Source: Streptomyces sp. HNM0574
GTDB lineage: Bacteria > Actinomycetota > Actinomycetes > Streptomycetales > Streptomycetaceae
DNA: 64,000 nucleotides
Reading direction: 5' to 3'
Assembly (NCBI RefSeq): GCF_012726235.1
Contig: NZ_JAASAH010000002.1
Location: forward strand, 124,001-188,000
Shown here: positions 1 to 9,409 of the stretch, one piece after another
How the letters are laid out: each line of letters starts with the position of its first letter
Position numbering within the stretch: the stretch's first letter is position 1
Program-made: the position numbers and the translations under genes
The notes under the pieces: generated by a model
What the model saw: the letters and a program-made list of their open reading frames with translations, nothing else
Told to the model about the DNA's origin: nothing
The model's database searches: none

Positions 1-265
1 CCTCTCCCTTGTGCAGGAGGGATATCCGCTGCTGGAAGGTCCCCTCGTCGGGGTTCCGGTGATCCACCGGCTGCTCGTAGTTGAGGACGAAGAAGCGGTA
101 GCCGTCGACCGGCTTCTCCTCGATCAGGCTCATTCCGGGAATGGCGAGGATGCGGTCCTTGATGTCGGTCCCGGCCGCTGTGGCGGCCCCCGCCGACGAG
201 CCGCCGACGCCCGTGACACCGATCAGCACCACGAACGACAACAACCATCTGAGCGCTCTGCGCAT
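1..265 (-). CDS. Secreted tripeptidyl-aminopeptidase-like serine peptidase, N-terminal part
   Basis: Only the first 88 codons lie in the window; the rest runs off the left edge. The ATG is preceded by GGAGAG. The N-terminus has two arginines, a hydrophobic run (LRWLLSFVVLIGVTGVGG) and small residues, which is a typical signal peptide. The mature part begins with DIKDRILAIPGMSLIEEKP and continues with a FFVLNYEQPVDHRNP-like stretch. I recognise this from Streptomyces secreted tripeptidyl/prolyl aminopeptidases of the S28/S37 type, which release short peptides from protein N-termini outside the cell. The catalytic residues are not in the window, so the assignment rests on this N-terminal pattern alone. 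Confidence 0.6.
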   Translation of the reverse strand, partial: MRRALRWLLSFVVLIGVTGVGGSSAGAATAAGTDIKDRILAIPGMSLIEEKPVDGYRFFVLNYEQPVDHRNPDEGTFQQRISLLHKGE

Positions 266-366
266 GTGCTCTCCCCTGGATCCGGCAAAGGTCGCAGTGA
301 ACCTATAGCCGTGACTCCCCTCCCGCCAGACCCAGTTGGCCCCCGAGCCACTCCACTGCACCGCCC

Positions 367-403
367 CTGACGCCCTCCGCGCGGGCCGCCTACGCTGGCC
401 GCC
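367..403 (+). promoter_or_regulatory. Probable leaderless promoter of the Nudix gene
   Basis: CTGACG at 367-372 and TACGCT at 391-396 are 18 bp apart and match the -35 and -10 of a housekeeping-sigma promoter. The -10 ends 7 nt before the ATG and no ribosome binding site is visible, so transcription probably starts at or next to the start codon. Confidence 0.5.
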
Positions 404-901
404 ATGACTGACGCCGCGCCCAGCCCGCTCGCCACCGGTCCGCGTGACATGGCCCTGCTGTCCTTCCACCCGGCCGCCGAGTTCACCGAGGACCACCGCT
501 TCGAGGACGCCGAGGTCGGCTACGCCGTCGTGATCCTGCGGCACGGGGAACGGCTGCTGATGGCGTACCAGTGCGAGCGCGCGTGCTGGGAGCTTCCCGG
601 CGGCGGCATCGAACCGGGCGAGCCGCCGAGGGAGGCCGCGGCGCGTGAACTGCGCGAGGAGACGGGCCAGGTGGTGCCCGCCGGCCGGCTCCGCTTCGAC
701 GGCTTCGCGAAGACCGCGCTGGGCCCCGAGCGCAAGGTGCTGTACGGCGCGGTCTTCACCGCCGTCACCACCTCCCCCGTGCCGTTCACCGCCAACGCCG
801 AGATCTCCCGCGTCCACTGGCGGCACGGCGACGAGCCGCTGCCGGGCGGCCACCTGGTCCAGACGGTGGACGAGTTCCTCGTCGGGCTGTGCCCGCTGTA
901 G
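404..901 (+). CDS. Nudix hydrolase
   Basis: The 165-aa protein carries a complete Nudix box (GX5EX7REUXEEXGU): [20 protein letters not shown] continuing into ETG, at about residues 66-88. The two glutamates of REXREE bind the catalytic Mg2+. Such enzymes hydrolyse a nucleoside diphosphate linked to another group; the substrate cannot be read from the sequence. About 60 residues precede the box, so the enzyme is a single compact domain, probably cytosolic. It stands alone between two minus-strand genes and ends 9 nt before the end of the convergent GH65 gene. The start is chosen because a -10-like TACGCT lies 7 nt upstream, suggesting a leaderless message. Confidence 0.88.
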   Translation: MTDAAPSPLATGPRDMALLSFHPAAEFTEDHRFEDAEVGYAVVILRHGERLLMAYQCERACWELPGGGIEPGEPPREAAARELREETGQVVPAGRLRFDGFAKTALGPERKVLYGAVFTAVTTSPVPFTANAEISRVHWRHGDEPLPGGHLVQTVDEFLVGLCPL

Positions 902-910
902 CGGGCAGGC

Positions 911-3610
911 TCACCGCTCGGTGACGCGCAACTCCGCGATCCCGGCGGGCTTGTCCGCGTCCGCCGAGGTCACCGTGGTGCGCACGTAGCGGAACGGTGC
1001 CCGCTGCCCGTCCCGGGGCGCGGGGCGCCAGTGCCTGCCGTCCGGGGAGACCTCCGTCCGGTGGCCTTGGGGCTTCGTGCCCGACCAGGTGTGCGCGATC
1101 CGCGCGGCCGGCACCGGGCGGGCCAGCCGGACGGTCAGCGTGCCCTTCGCGCCGTCCGGGGCCCACGCCGTCGCGTCGCTGCCGTCGACGGCGGCGCGCG
1201 CGTACATGCCCGGCTGCTCGGAGCCGGCCCGCGCCGCCTGGCAGCGTGCCGCGTCGTCCGTCGGCGTGAGGTCGGGGCGCCGGGTCCTGAACACGGCGGG
1301 GGCGGACTCGCTGACGGTCTGCTCGCCCCGCGGGCCCTCGACGCGGAAGGGCGCGCCCTCCCGCAGCCGCACGGTGGTGTGGTGCGCCTTCATCTCGATG
1401 TCGTACGTACGGCCCTGCCAGCGCAGCCCGTTGAGGGTGACGCCCCGGGCCAGCCGGGGCGGCAGCATCGGGTCCAGCTTCACCCGGTCCTCTCGCATCC
1501 GCTGTCCGGTCAGCCCGTTCGTGAACACCTGGAGGAAGCCGCCCTTGCCGGTGAGGAAGTCCTGCGCGGGCGAGCCCGACAGCGGGTCCTCGGCTCCGGC
1601 CTTCTCGCCGCGCGCCTCGGAGAACAGCGCGTACGGGCCGCGCATGAACGGGCGTACGGAGCGCTCCAGATAGGTGTCCACCGCGCAGCCCGGCTCGTTG
1701 GTGCCGGCGGCGACGACGGCGTGCACCGAGTCGGTCATCGCGGGGCCGTCGGGGTCGGTCCTGGCCGCGTAGTGGTCCAGCGTCCTGGCGGCGGTCTCCT
1801 TCCGCATGGGCCACTCCAGGGGGTACATCAGCAGCACCGTGTCGGCCTGTTTGATGAGCGAGCCGTCGTAGCCCGCGTACTGCCGGAAGACGCCGTTCTT
1901 CTCGTCGAAGGGGATGCGCAGGCCGTCCGCGACCTTCCGCCACCGGGCCGGGGCCGTCTCGCCCAGCAGCTCGGCGGCGCGGGCCGCGTGCCGGAGCGCG
2001 GTCGCGGCGCCCGCGTTGGTGAACACGCCGTCGTCCACGCCGTTGCTGTACTCGTCGGGCCCGGCGACGTTCCGCACGGAGAAGCTGCCGTCGCCGTTCC
2101 TGGTGGCCCGGTCCGCCCAGAACGCGGCGATGCCCTTCAGCAGCGGCCAGCCCCGCTCGCGCAGCCAGCCGGTGTCGCCCGTCGCCGTGTAGTACTGCCA
2201 GACGGCCAGGGCGATGTCGCTCTGGAGATGGTTCTGGGTGCGGCAGTGCGGCGGGTCCCAGCTGTGGCACTCCTTCCACAGGTCGCCGTGGCTGCCGGTG
2301 TTCCAGCCGTAGAAGAGCCCGGAGTGGCCGAGCTTCTCCGCGTTCGCGCGGGCACCGGCGCGGGTGCGGTAGCGGTAGTCCAGTACGGAGCGGGCCAGTT
2401 CGGGGTGGGCGGCGAGCAGGCTCGGGTACATCCAGGTCTCGGCGTCCCAGAAGACGAGGCCCGCGTAGTTGTCGCTGCTGAGCCCGGTGGGCGCGATGCT
2501 GTCGTCCGCGCCCTTCCGGGTGGCGGAGAACAGCCCGTACTGCGCGGAGCGGATCCACCGCTGGAGCTCTGGCCTGCCCTCCACCTCGATGCTGCCGCGC
2601 CACAGCCGCTCCCAGGCCGCCGTGTGGCCGGCGAGCGTCCGCCGCCAGCCCCGCTCCGCCGCGTCCCGGGAGGCGGCGACGGCGTCGGCCCGGGGCGCGG
2701 ACGAGGTCAGCGCGGTGTCGACGCCGACGTACTTGGTGAACGCGTACGTGCGGCCGCGCTCGGCGGTGAAGGACGCGCTCTGCCGGGCGGTCAACTTCCG
2801 TTCCGTGGCTGCCTTTTGTTCATCCTCTGTACGCACTGCGGGGCCCGGCCGCAGGGTGGACGCCACGGCTCCCTCCGTCCCGGTGCCGTCCGCGCGGAAG
2901 CCGACGCTCATCGTGCCCGCGCCCCGGTCCGCGGCGCCGGTGGCGGCGATCCGGCGCGCGCCCCGCCCGTCCAGCACATCGGTGACGCGCGCCCCGCCGC
3001 TCCAGTGCGGGGTGACGCGCAGGCGCACCGCGCCGGCGTGCGCGTGCGCGCGGTCGGCGAGGACCTCGTACGTCAGGTCCGTCCGGCGCCCGTCCGACGC
3101 GGTCCAGGTGAGCGAGGTGCGGACGAGGCCCCGGCGCAGGTCGAGGGACTGCGTCCAGTCCGAGACGCGGGCGCGCGGGGTGCCGGAGGAGAAGGTCTCG
3201 CCGCGCCCGTCCGAACCTCCGTCGGTGGCCGTGAGGTTGAGCCCCGTCCAGGTGGGGAGGGCGGCCAGGACCTGCCGGCCGTCGGCGGTGCGCGGGTCGT
3301 GCGCGTACAGGCCGGCGACGAACGCGCCGTCCTGGCGCGGGGTGAACAGCGGCCAGCCGGTCTTCTCGCCGGTGGCCGAGTGGCCCGCGCCGCGGGGCCC
3401 GATCCGCTGCCCGAGATAGCCGTTGGCGACGTACGGGCGGTGGCTGTCCCGCTCGCGCACGGCGTCGGAGCGCAGCACCCAGCCGCCGTCGGACGGCGGG
3501 GCGGCGGGGCGGGGCGGCCCCGGGGAGGGGGCGGCGGGGGTCGTCAGGGAGGCGGCGGTCACCAGGGAGCAGACGAGCACGGGGACGGCCACACGCGCGG
3601 CTCTGAGCAT
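911..3610 (-). CDS. Secreted GH65 family glycosidase with C-terminal F5/8-type carbohydrate-binding domain
   Basis: The 899-aa protein starts with a clear signal peptide (MLRAARVAVPVLVCSLVTAA). It has the GH65 layout: an N-terminal beta domain to about residue 330, then an (alpha/alpha)6 barrel. The barrel contains FWDAETWMYPS, the LFYGWNTGSHG region and VAGPDEYSNG; in GH65 the Glu of GPDEY is the general acid. The last 130 residues look like a discoidin/F5-8 type C domain (DGSDATAW, TLTVRLARPVPAARI). GH65 members act on trehalose, kojibiose or nigerose by phosphorolysis or hydrolysis. Secretion favours a hydrolase here, because extracellular phosphate chemistry would be unusual; that is inference. 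It is transcribed alone from a promoter with an inverted-repeat operator. Confidence 0.85.
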   Translation of the reverse strand: MLRAARVAVPVLVCSLVTAASLTTPAAPSPGPPRPAAPPSDGGWVLRSDAVRERDSHRPYVANGYLGQRIGPRGAGHSATGEKTGWPLFTPRQDGAFVAGLYAHDPRTADGRQVLAALPTWTGLNLTATDGGSDGRGETFSSGTPRARVSDWTQSLDLRRGLVRTSLTWTASDGRRTDLTYEVLADRAHAHAGAVRLRVTPHWSGGARVTDVLDGRGARRIAATGAADRGAGTMSVGFRADGTGTEGAVASTLRPGPAVRTEDEQKAATERKLTARQSASFTAERGRTYAFTKYVGVDTALTSSAPRADAVAASRDAAERGWRRTLAGHTAAWERLWRGSIEVEGRPELQRWIRSAQYGLFSATRKGADDSIAPTGLSSDNYAGLVFWDAETWMYPSLLAAHPELARSVLDYRYRTRAGARANAEKLGHSGLFYGWNTGSHGDLWKECHSWDPPHCRTQNHLQSDIALAVWQYYTATGDTGWLRERGWPLLKGIAAFWADRATRNGDGSFSVRNVAGPDEYSNGVDDGVFTNAGAATALRHAARAAELLGETAPARWRKVADGLRIPFDEKNGVFRQYAGYDGSLIKQADTVLLMYPLEWPMRKETAARTLDHYAARTDPDGPAMTDSVHAVVAAGTNEPGCAVDTYLERSVRPFMRGPYALFSEARGEKAGAEDPLSGSPAQDFLTGKGGFLQVFTNGLTGQRMREDRVKLDPMLPPRLARGVTLNGLRWQGRTYDIEMKAHHTTVRLREGAPFRVEGPRGEQTVSESAPAVFRTRRPDLTPTDDAARCQAARAGSEQPGMYARAAVDGSDATAWAPDGAKGTLTVRLARPVPAARIAHTWSGTKPQGHRTEVSPDGRHWRPAPRDGQRAPFRYVRTTVTSADADKPAGIAELRVTER

Positions 3611-3616
3611 GCGGTG

Positions 3617-3660
3617 AACCTAAAGTTGTGAACATGACGAGTCAAGAGTTCGCGTCATGT
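3617..3660 (-). promoter_or_regulatory. Promoter and inverted-repeat operator of the GH65 gene
   Basis: Read on the minus strand, TTGACT (3645-3640) and TAGGTT (3622-3617) are 17 bp apart and the -10 ends 6 nt before the ATG, so the transcript is probably leaderless. ACATGACG at 3632-3639 and CGTCATGT at 3653-3660 form a perfect 8-bp inverted repeat whose 13-nt spacer holds the -35 box. A protein bound there would block RNA polymerase. Confidence 0.6.
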
Positions 3661-3697
3661 GTTCAACCCCCGAAAGAAAAAGGGCCGCCGGAACACA

Positions 3698-3739
3698 ACC
3701 GGGGCGCGGCGACCCGGACTTGGGTCGCCGCGCCCCGGT
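3698..3739 (-). terminator. Rho-independent-type terminator after the ABC exporter
   Basis: An 18-bp perfect stem (3698-3715 with 3722-3739) and a 6-nt loop lie 14 nt past the exporter stop codon and before the GH65 promoter. There is no U-run, as is common in Streptomyces. Confidence 0.75.
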
Positions 3740-3752
3740 GTGAGACGTCCCG

Positions 3753-6700
3753 TCAGGCGGCCGCCGGCTCGGTCTCGCCGGTGAAGGTGCGCCACAGCCG
3801 CGCGTAGGCGCCGTCCCGCTCCAGCAGCTGCCGGTGCGTGCCGTCCTCCACGACCTTGCCGTGGTCGAGGACGATCACCCGGTCGGCGCGGGCCGCCGTG
3901 GTCAGCCGGTGGGCCACCACCAGGGTGGTGCGGGTGCCCGCGAGCCGGTCGGTGGCCTGGTTGACGAGGGCCTCCGTGGCGAGGTCGAGCGCGGCGGTGG
4001 CCTCGTCGAGCAACAGCACGTCCGGGTCGACCAGTTCGGCCCGGGCGAGCGCGATCAGCTGCCGCTGCCCGGCGGAGAGGTTCCGTCCCCGCTCGGCGAC
4101 CTCGTGCAGATAGCCGCCCGGCAGCGAGGCGATCATGTCGTGCGCGCCCACCGCCCGCGCGGCGGCCTCGACCTCGGCGTCCGTGGCGTCCATCCGGCCG
4201 TAGGCGATCGCGTCCCGCACCGTGCCGGGGAAGAGGTACGGCTCCTGCGGCACGACGCCCAACCGGTGCCGGTACGCCGTCAGATCGAGGGTGCGCAGGT
4301 CCTGCCCGTCGGCGAGCACCGCGCCCGAGGTCGGGTCGTAGTAGCGGGCCACCAGTTTGACCAGGGTGGACTTCCCGGCGCCCGTCTCGCCCACGAAGGC
4401 GACCGTCTGACCCGCGGGGATCGTCAGGTCGACGGCGCTCAGCGCCGCCTCCTCCCGCGCGGCCCGCTCGCCCGTGCCGGGCTCGGCCCCGTCCTCGGCC
4501 GTGGCGTACCGGAAGTGGACGTCCCGGAAGGTGATCTCGCCGCGCAGCCCGTCCACCGGGCCCGGGCGCTCGGCCTGCGGGGTGCTGCTCTCCTCACGCA
4601 TGAGCTGCTGGATGCGGCCGAGCGCGACGGACGCCTGCTGGTACCCGTCGAACACCTGGGAGAGCTGCTGCACGGGGGCGAAGAACAGCTCGATGTAGAG
4701 CAGGTACGCGACCAGCGCGCCCGCCGTCAGCGTGCCCTCGTCGATCCGTCCGGCGCCGACGATCAGCACGGCCGCCGTGGCGAGCGAGGCGAGCAGCTGG
4801 ACGAAGGGGAAGTAGACGGAGATGAGCCACTGGCCGCGGACCCGGGCCTGGCGGTAGTGGTCGCTGCGCCGCGCGAACCGGTCGGCGCCGCGGCCCTCAC
4901 CGCGGAACGCCTGCACCATCCGGAGCCCGGCGACCGACTCCTGCAGATCCGCGTTAACCGCGCTCACCCGCTCCCGCGCCAGCTCGTACGCCTTCACGCT
5001 CTTCCGGCGGAAGACGTACGTGCCGACGGCGAGCAGCGGCAGGGTGGCGAAGACGACCAGCGCCAGCTGGACGTCGAGCACGAGCAGGGCGACCAGGATG
5101 CCGAGGAAGGTGAAGAGCGAGACGACGGCGGTGACCAGCCCGGTCTGGAGGAACGTCGAGAGCGCGTCCACGTCGGTGGTCATGCGCGTCATCACCGCGC
5201 CGCCCAGGTGGCGCTCGTAGTAGTCGAGCCCGAGCCGCTGGAGCTGGGCGAAGATCTTCACGCGCAGGACGTAGAGCACGCGTTCGCCGGTGCGCCCCAT
5301 CATGCGCAGCGAGAGGATCTGGGCCAGCCACTGTCCGACGACGGCGAGCAGCGCGAAGCCGGAGGCCGCCCAGACGGCGCCCAGCGCCGCCTGCTGCACG
5401 CCGTCGTCGATGCCGTTCCGGATCAGGACGGGCAGGAGCAGTCCGAAGCCCGCGTCGAAGGCGGCGAAGAGCAGCGCGAAGACGAGCGCGGCGCCGAACC
5501 CGCGCAGCAGCCGGCGCAGCCCGTAGGACCGCTCGGGCGCCCCGGCGGCCGCCTCGTCGACGTCCGGGGTGTCGGTGGCCGGGGGCAACGCGGCGACCTT
5601 GGCGAGGAGTTCGGGGCTGCCGGGCATCGCGCCCAGCTCGGAGCCGAAGGCGCCGGGACGGCCCGCCTGCGCGGCGGAGACCCCGGCACGGCCCGAACCG
5701 GCTCCCGGGGCGTCCGCGGCGTCTTCGTCGGCCGGGCGCACCCAGAGCTCGGGGGTGACGTCGCCGGGCGCTTCGTCGGGGGTGCCGTCGGCGCCGTGCG
5801 CCATTCCGGCCGGGTCGCGCTGGACGCCGCCGAGTTCGTCGGGGTCGGTGAGCAGCCGGCGGTAGAGGTCGCAGCGTCCGGTGAGCTGCTCGTGGGTGCC
5901 GATGTCGACGAGCCGTCCGCCGTCCAGGACGGCGATGCGGTCGGCCAGCGCGAGGGTGGACTGGCGGTGCGCGATGAGCAGCGTGGTGCGGCCCGCCATG
6001 ACGCCGCGCAGCGCCTCGTGGATCTCGTGCTCCACCCGGGCGTCGACGGCGGAGGTGGCGTCGTCGAGGAGGAGCAGGCGGGGGTCGGTGAGGATGGCGC
6101 GGGCGAGCGCTATGCGCTGCCGCTGGCCGCCGGAGAGGGTGAGCCCCTGCTCGCCGACCTCGGTGTCGTAGCCGTCGGGGAGCTCGCTGATGAAGCCGTC
6201 CGCCTGTGCCGCGCGCGCGGCGGCGCGTATCTGCTCGTCGGTCGCGTCCGGGGCGCCGTAGGCGAGGTTCTCGCGTATGGAGTCGGAGAACAGGAAGCTG
6301 TTCTCCGGGACGAGGCCGATGGCCGAGCGGAGCGAGTCCAGGGTGAGGTCGCGGACGTCGTGCCCGCCGACGCGGACGGCGCCGCCGGTGACGTCGTAGT
6401 AGCGCGGCAGCAGCAGCGAGACCGTGGACTTGCCGCTGCCGCTGGTGCCGACGACGGCGACCGTCTCGCCGGGCTCGATGCGCAGGCTGAAGCCGTCGAG
6501 GACGGGGGCGTCGGCGCGGTAGCCGAAGCTGACGCCGTCGAACTCGACCGACGCGTCGGCGTCCTCGGGCAGCTCCCGGGCGTCCTCCCGTTCGGTCATC
6601 TGCGGCTCGGTGTCGATGAGCTCGTAGACCCGCTCGACGCCGGCGCGTGCCTGCTGCCCGACGGTCAGCATCATGGCGAGCATCCGGACCGGGCCGACGA

Positions 6701-7622
6701 GCTGGGCCAGGTAGGTGGAGAAGGCGACGAAGGTGCCGAGGGTGATCTGCCCCTGGGTCGCCATCCAGCCGCCCAGCGCGAGCATGGCCACCTGCCCGAG
6801 CGAGGGCACGGCCTGGAGGGCCGGGGTGTAGCGGGCGTTGAGCCGGACGGTGCGGAGGCGCGCGGCGAAGAGTTCGCGTCCGATGTCGCGGAGCTTGCGG
6901 GACTCCTGCTCCTCCTGCCCGAAGCCCTTGACCACCCGGACGCCGGTGACGGCGCCGTCGACGACGGAGGCCACCGAGCCGGCCTGCTGCTGCGCGTACC
7001 AGGTGGCCGGGAAGAGCCGGGCCCGGCTGCGGCCCGCGATCCACCACAGCAGCGGGAAGACGGCGAGCGAGACGACGGTCAGCAGCGGGGAGAGGGCGAT
7101 CATCACGACGAGCGCGACGGCGAACAGCAGCACGTTGCCGATCATCATCGGCAGCATGAACAGGAGGCTCTGCACGAGCTGGAGGTCACTGGTGCCCCGG
7201 CCGACGACCTGTCCGGTCGACAGCTCGTCCTGGCTCCGGCCGTCCAGCCGCACGATCGCCCGGTACATCTCGGTGCGCAGATCGTGCTGGACGTCGAGCG
7301 CGAGCCGCCCGCCGTAGTAGCGGCGGGCGTAGGTGAGGACGTAGATGACGGCTGCCGCGGCGATCAGCAGGCTGATCCAGAGCAGCATCCGGCCGCTGCC
7401 GCCGACCACCACGTCATCGATGATGACCTTGGTCAGCAGGGGTATGAGGGCCATGACGCCCATGCCGCCGAGTGAGGCGCCGAGCGCCAGCACCACGCTG
7501 CGTTTGTAGCGCCAGCAGTAGGACGCGAGGCGTCGCGCCCAGCCCGTCGGCCGCTGCTCGGAGCGGCCGCTCTCCGGTTCCGTCTCTCCCCTGGTCACGG
7601 TCGTCGTCGCCGTACCCGCCAC
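3753..7622 (-). CDS. Fused two-half ABC exporter (TMD-NBD-TMD-NBD)
   Basis: The 1289-aa protein has two complete ABC-B type halves: membrane domain, ATPase, membrane domain, ATPase. ATPase 1 has GTSGSGKST, LSGGQRQR and LLLLDDATSAVD; ATPase 2 has GETGAGKST, LSAGQRQ and LLLDEATAALD. In ATPase 1 the catalytic Glu after Walker B is Asp, and in ATPase 2 the signature is LSAGQ. These two changes fall on the same composite ATP site, as in heterodimeric exporters with one degenerate site. The exported substrate is unknown (lipid, peptide or drug). The GTG start has GAGGGA 6 nt upstream; an ATG at 7694 and one at 7904 are in frame but lack a good ribosome site. A strong terminator follows. Confidence 0.87.
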   Translation of the reverse strand: MAGTATTTVTRGETEPESGRSEQRPTGWARRLASYCWRYKRSVVLALGASLGGMGVMALIPLLTKVIIDDVVVGGSGRMLLWISLLIAAAAVIYVLTYARRYYGGRLALDVQHDLRTEMYRAIVRLDGRSQDELSTGQVVGRGTSDLQLVQSLLFMLPMMIGNVLLFAVALVVMIALSPLLTVVSLAVFPLLWWIAGRSRARLFPATWYAQQQAGSVASVVDGAVTGVRVVKGFGQEEQESRKLRDIGRELFAARLRTVRLNARYTPALQAVPSLGQVAMLALGGWMATQGQITLGTFVAFSTYLAQLVGPVRMLAMMLTVGQQARAGVERVYELIDTEPQMTEREDARELPEDADASVEFDGVSFGYRADAPVLDGFSLRIEPGETVAVVGTSGSGKSTVSLLLPRYYDVTGGAVRVGGHDVRDLTLDSLRSAIGLVPENSFLFSDSIRENLAYGAPDATDEQIRAAARAAQADGFISELPDGYDTEVGEQGLTLSGGQRQRIALARAILTDPRLLLLDDATSAVDARVEHEIHEALRGVMAGRTTLLIAHRQSTLALADRIAVLDGGRLVDIGTHEQLTGRCDLYRRLLTDPDELGGVQRDPAGMAHGADGTPDEAPGDVTPELWVRPADEDAADAPGAGSGRAGVSAAQAGRPGAFGSELGAMPGSPELLAKVAALPPATDTPDVDEAAAGAPERSYGLRRLLRGFGAALVFALLFAAFDAGFGLLLPVLIRNGIDDGVQQAALGAVWAASGFALLAVVGQWLAQILSLRMMGRTGERVLYVLRVKIFAQLQRLGLDYYERHLGGAVMTRMTTDVDALSTFLQTGLVTAVVSLFTFLGILVALLVLDVQLALVVFATLPLLAVGTYVFRRKSVKAYELARERVSAVNADLQESVAGLRMVQAFRGEGRGADRFARRSDHYRQARVRGQWLISVYFPFVQLLASLATAAVLIVGAGRIDEGTLTAGALVAYLLYIELFFAPVQQLSQVFDGYQQASVALGRIQQLMREESSTPQAERPGPVDGLRGEITFRDVHFRYATAEDGAEPGTGERAAREEAALSAVDLTIPAGQTVAFVGETGAGKSTLVKLVARYYDPTSGAVLADGQDLRTLDLTAYRHRLGVVPQEPYLFPGTVRDAIAYGRMDATDAEVEAAARAVGAHDMIASLPGGYLHEVAERGRNLSAGQRQLIALARAELVDPDVLLLDEATAALDLATEALVNQATDRLAGTRTTLVVAHRLTTAARADRVIVLDHGKVVEDGTHRQLLERDGAYARLWRTFTGETEPAAA

Positions 7623-8191
7623 GCTGCGTCCCTCGCCCTCGTTGTGACCGTCCCTGTCTGCGTGAGCCCCAACGTCCTGCAACGGAGTTTTCATCCCACC
7701 GCAACACGGCGCGACCGGAGAGACGGGGACGGGGCACGGAACGGAGCGGGGGCCGCCTCGGGCGGCTGGAGGAGAACGGCCGGTGACGGCCCTGGGGAAC
7801 GGGCGACTCCCCAGGACCGCCCCGGCCACGGGGACGTCCATGGATGCAGACAGGCAGGCACCCCCCACGAGGCCGGCACTGTCGCCGTCATGCGACGCCC
7901 CCATCCCGCGGGATCGCGTTCCGCAGTCTGTCGATTACCTCCACGAAATGCACGTCCACCGAACAGAATCAGTAACGTTGTGTGTTAAATCAGATTCGCA
8001 CAGTAATCCTCAGAGATCGTCGCCGCCTCTTCGCGCACCGCACGGACCAGCGGGTTTCGCAGCTCTACAGCGGCGTCGTACCCGCACGGGGGGCCGTGCG
8101 CCGCTCCGCGCCCACCCCGAACACGGCCGGAAATCAACCAGTGACAGGGCGCATTCGGCACGGCGTGCGGTACGGGAGCGGCGCACGGGGC
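7623..8191. other. Intergenic stretch between exporter and agmatinase genes, no clear gene
   Basis: This stretch of about 570 nt has no reading frame I can defend. The part near 7940-8010 is richer in A+T than its surroundings and may hold the exporter promoter. In the frame following the agmatinase stop codon there is an open run down to a TAA at 7987-7985, with no convincing start or ribosome site. No strong terminator hairpin for the agmatinase was found. Confidence 0.4.
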
Positions 8192-9244
8192 TCAGTCCTG
8201 TACGGAGCGCGCCTCGGCGATCTGCCGCGACATGATCGTCGTCAGCTCGTAGGCCGTGTGGGAGGCGGCGACCGAGGTCATCTCCGCGTGGTCGTACGCC
8301 GGGGCGACCTCGACCAGGTCGGCGGAGACCAGGTGGCAGTCCGCCAGCCCACGGAGGATCTCCAGCAGCTCCCGGGAGGTGAGCCCGCCGGCCTCGGGGG
8401 TTCCGGTGCCGGGCGCGTGCGCCGGGTCGAGCACGTCGATGTCGACGGAGATGTACAGCGGCCGGTCACCGATCCGCTGCCGCAGCTGGTCGGCGACCTC
8501 GTCCACGCCGCGGCGCATCACGTCGGCCGAGGTCACGATGCCGAAGCCCATCCGGGCGTCCTCGTCCAGGTCCCGCTTCCCGTACAGCGGGCCGCGGGTG
8601 CCCACATGGGAGAGCGCGGAGGTGTCCAGCAGGCCCTCCTCGAAGGCCCGCCGGAACGGCGTCCCGTGGGTGTACTCGGCGCCGAAGTAGGTGTCCCAGG
8701 TGTCCAGATGGGCGTCGAAGTGGAGCAGCGCCACGGGACCGTGCTGCCGCGCGACGGAACGGAGCAGCGGCAGGGCGATGGTGTGGTCGCCGCCGAGGGT
8801 CATCATCCGGGCGCCGGTGTCCAGGATGCTGTCGGCGGCCTCCTGGACGGTCTCCACCGCCTCGTTGATGTCGAACGGGTTCGCCGCGATGTCCCCCATG
8901 TCCGCGACCTGCGCGAGCCGGAACGGCGACGCGTCCTGCGCGGGGTTGTACGGGCGCAGCAGCCGGGACGCCTCACGTATCGCGTTCCCGCCGAACCGCG
9001 CGCCGGGCCGGTACGACACCCCCGTGTCGAACGGGACGCCGACGACGGCGACGTCCGTGCGCCCGCCGACCTCGTCGATCCGCGGCAGCCGCGCGAACGT
9101 GGACGGGCCCGCGTAGCGCGGGACGCGCGAGGAGTCCACCGGGCCCTGCGGCCCGTCGGCCGCCCCGCGGGGTACCCCGGACGGCGTGGAGGACAGGGAG
9201 GACGCGTACTGCGGATACTGGTTCTCGGACTCGGAGCTCGTCAT
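8192..9244 (-). CDS. speB: Agmatinase / guanidino-acid hydrolase (ureohydrolase family)
   Basis: The 350-aa protein belongs to the arginase/agmatinase fold. The binuclear Mn2+ ligands are all visible: GGDHT (His), HFDAHLDT (Asp, His, Asp) and SVDIDVLDP (two Asp). The family hydrolyses agmatine to putrescine plus urea; guanidinobutyrase activity is an alternative the sequence does not exclude. The start at 9244 is preferred over an in-frame ATG at 9280 because TACGCT (minus strand, 9256-9251) lies 7 nt upstream with no ribosome site, which fits a leaderless message. It is divergent from the gene at 9410. The N-terminal 50 residues are Ser/Gly/Pro rich and probably disordered. Confidence 0.85.
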   Translation of the reverse strand: MTSSESENQYPQYASSLSSTPSGVPRGAADGPQGPVDSSRVPRYAGPSTFARLPRIDEVGGRTDVAVVGVPFDTGVSYRPGARFGGNAIREASRLLRPYNPAQDASPFRLAQVADMGDIAANPFDINEAVETVQEAADSILDTGARMMTLGGDHTIALPLLRSVARQHGPVALLHFDAHLDTWDTYFGAEYTHGTPFRRAFEEGLLDTSALSHVGTRGPLYGKRDLDEDARMGFGIVTSADVMRRGVDEVADQLRQRIGDRPLYISVDIDVLDPAHAPGTGTPEAGGLTSRELLEILRGLADCHLVSADLVEVAPAYDHAEMTSVAASHTAYELTTIMSRQIAEARSVQD

Positions 9245-9409
9245 GGGAGTGAGCGTAAGTGCCCTGTACAGCGCCACCATTTGGACAGTTCAGCGAGGCC
9301 GCGGACGGGCTTTGCACCCATGTGTACATGGGGTCACGGCGGCCGCACGGCGCTCCCCGGGAGGGAGGTACCGCCCACGCCGCGGGCACGGACGGGTGAC
9401 AATGACCGC

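Noticed and set aside
11..370. Plus-strand 119-aa open frame at the window start
   Set aside because: It is antisense to the signal peptide and mature start of the secreted peptidase gene, which is much more convincing.
1031..3631. Plus-strand 866-aa open frame
   Set aside because: It is antisense to the whole GH65 gene and consists of Arg/Ala/Gly/Val-rich text with no domain. Typical of high-GC shadow frames.
3834..7475. Plus-strand 1213-aa open frame
   Set aside because: Antisense to the ABC exporter; low-complexity composition, no signal or motif.
7985..8191. Minus-strand open run after the agmatinase stop, ending in a TAA at 7987-7985
   Set aside because: The C-terminal text looks partly protein-like, but there is no credible start or ribosome site, so it is not called as a gene.
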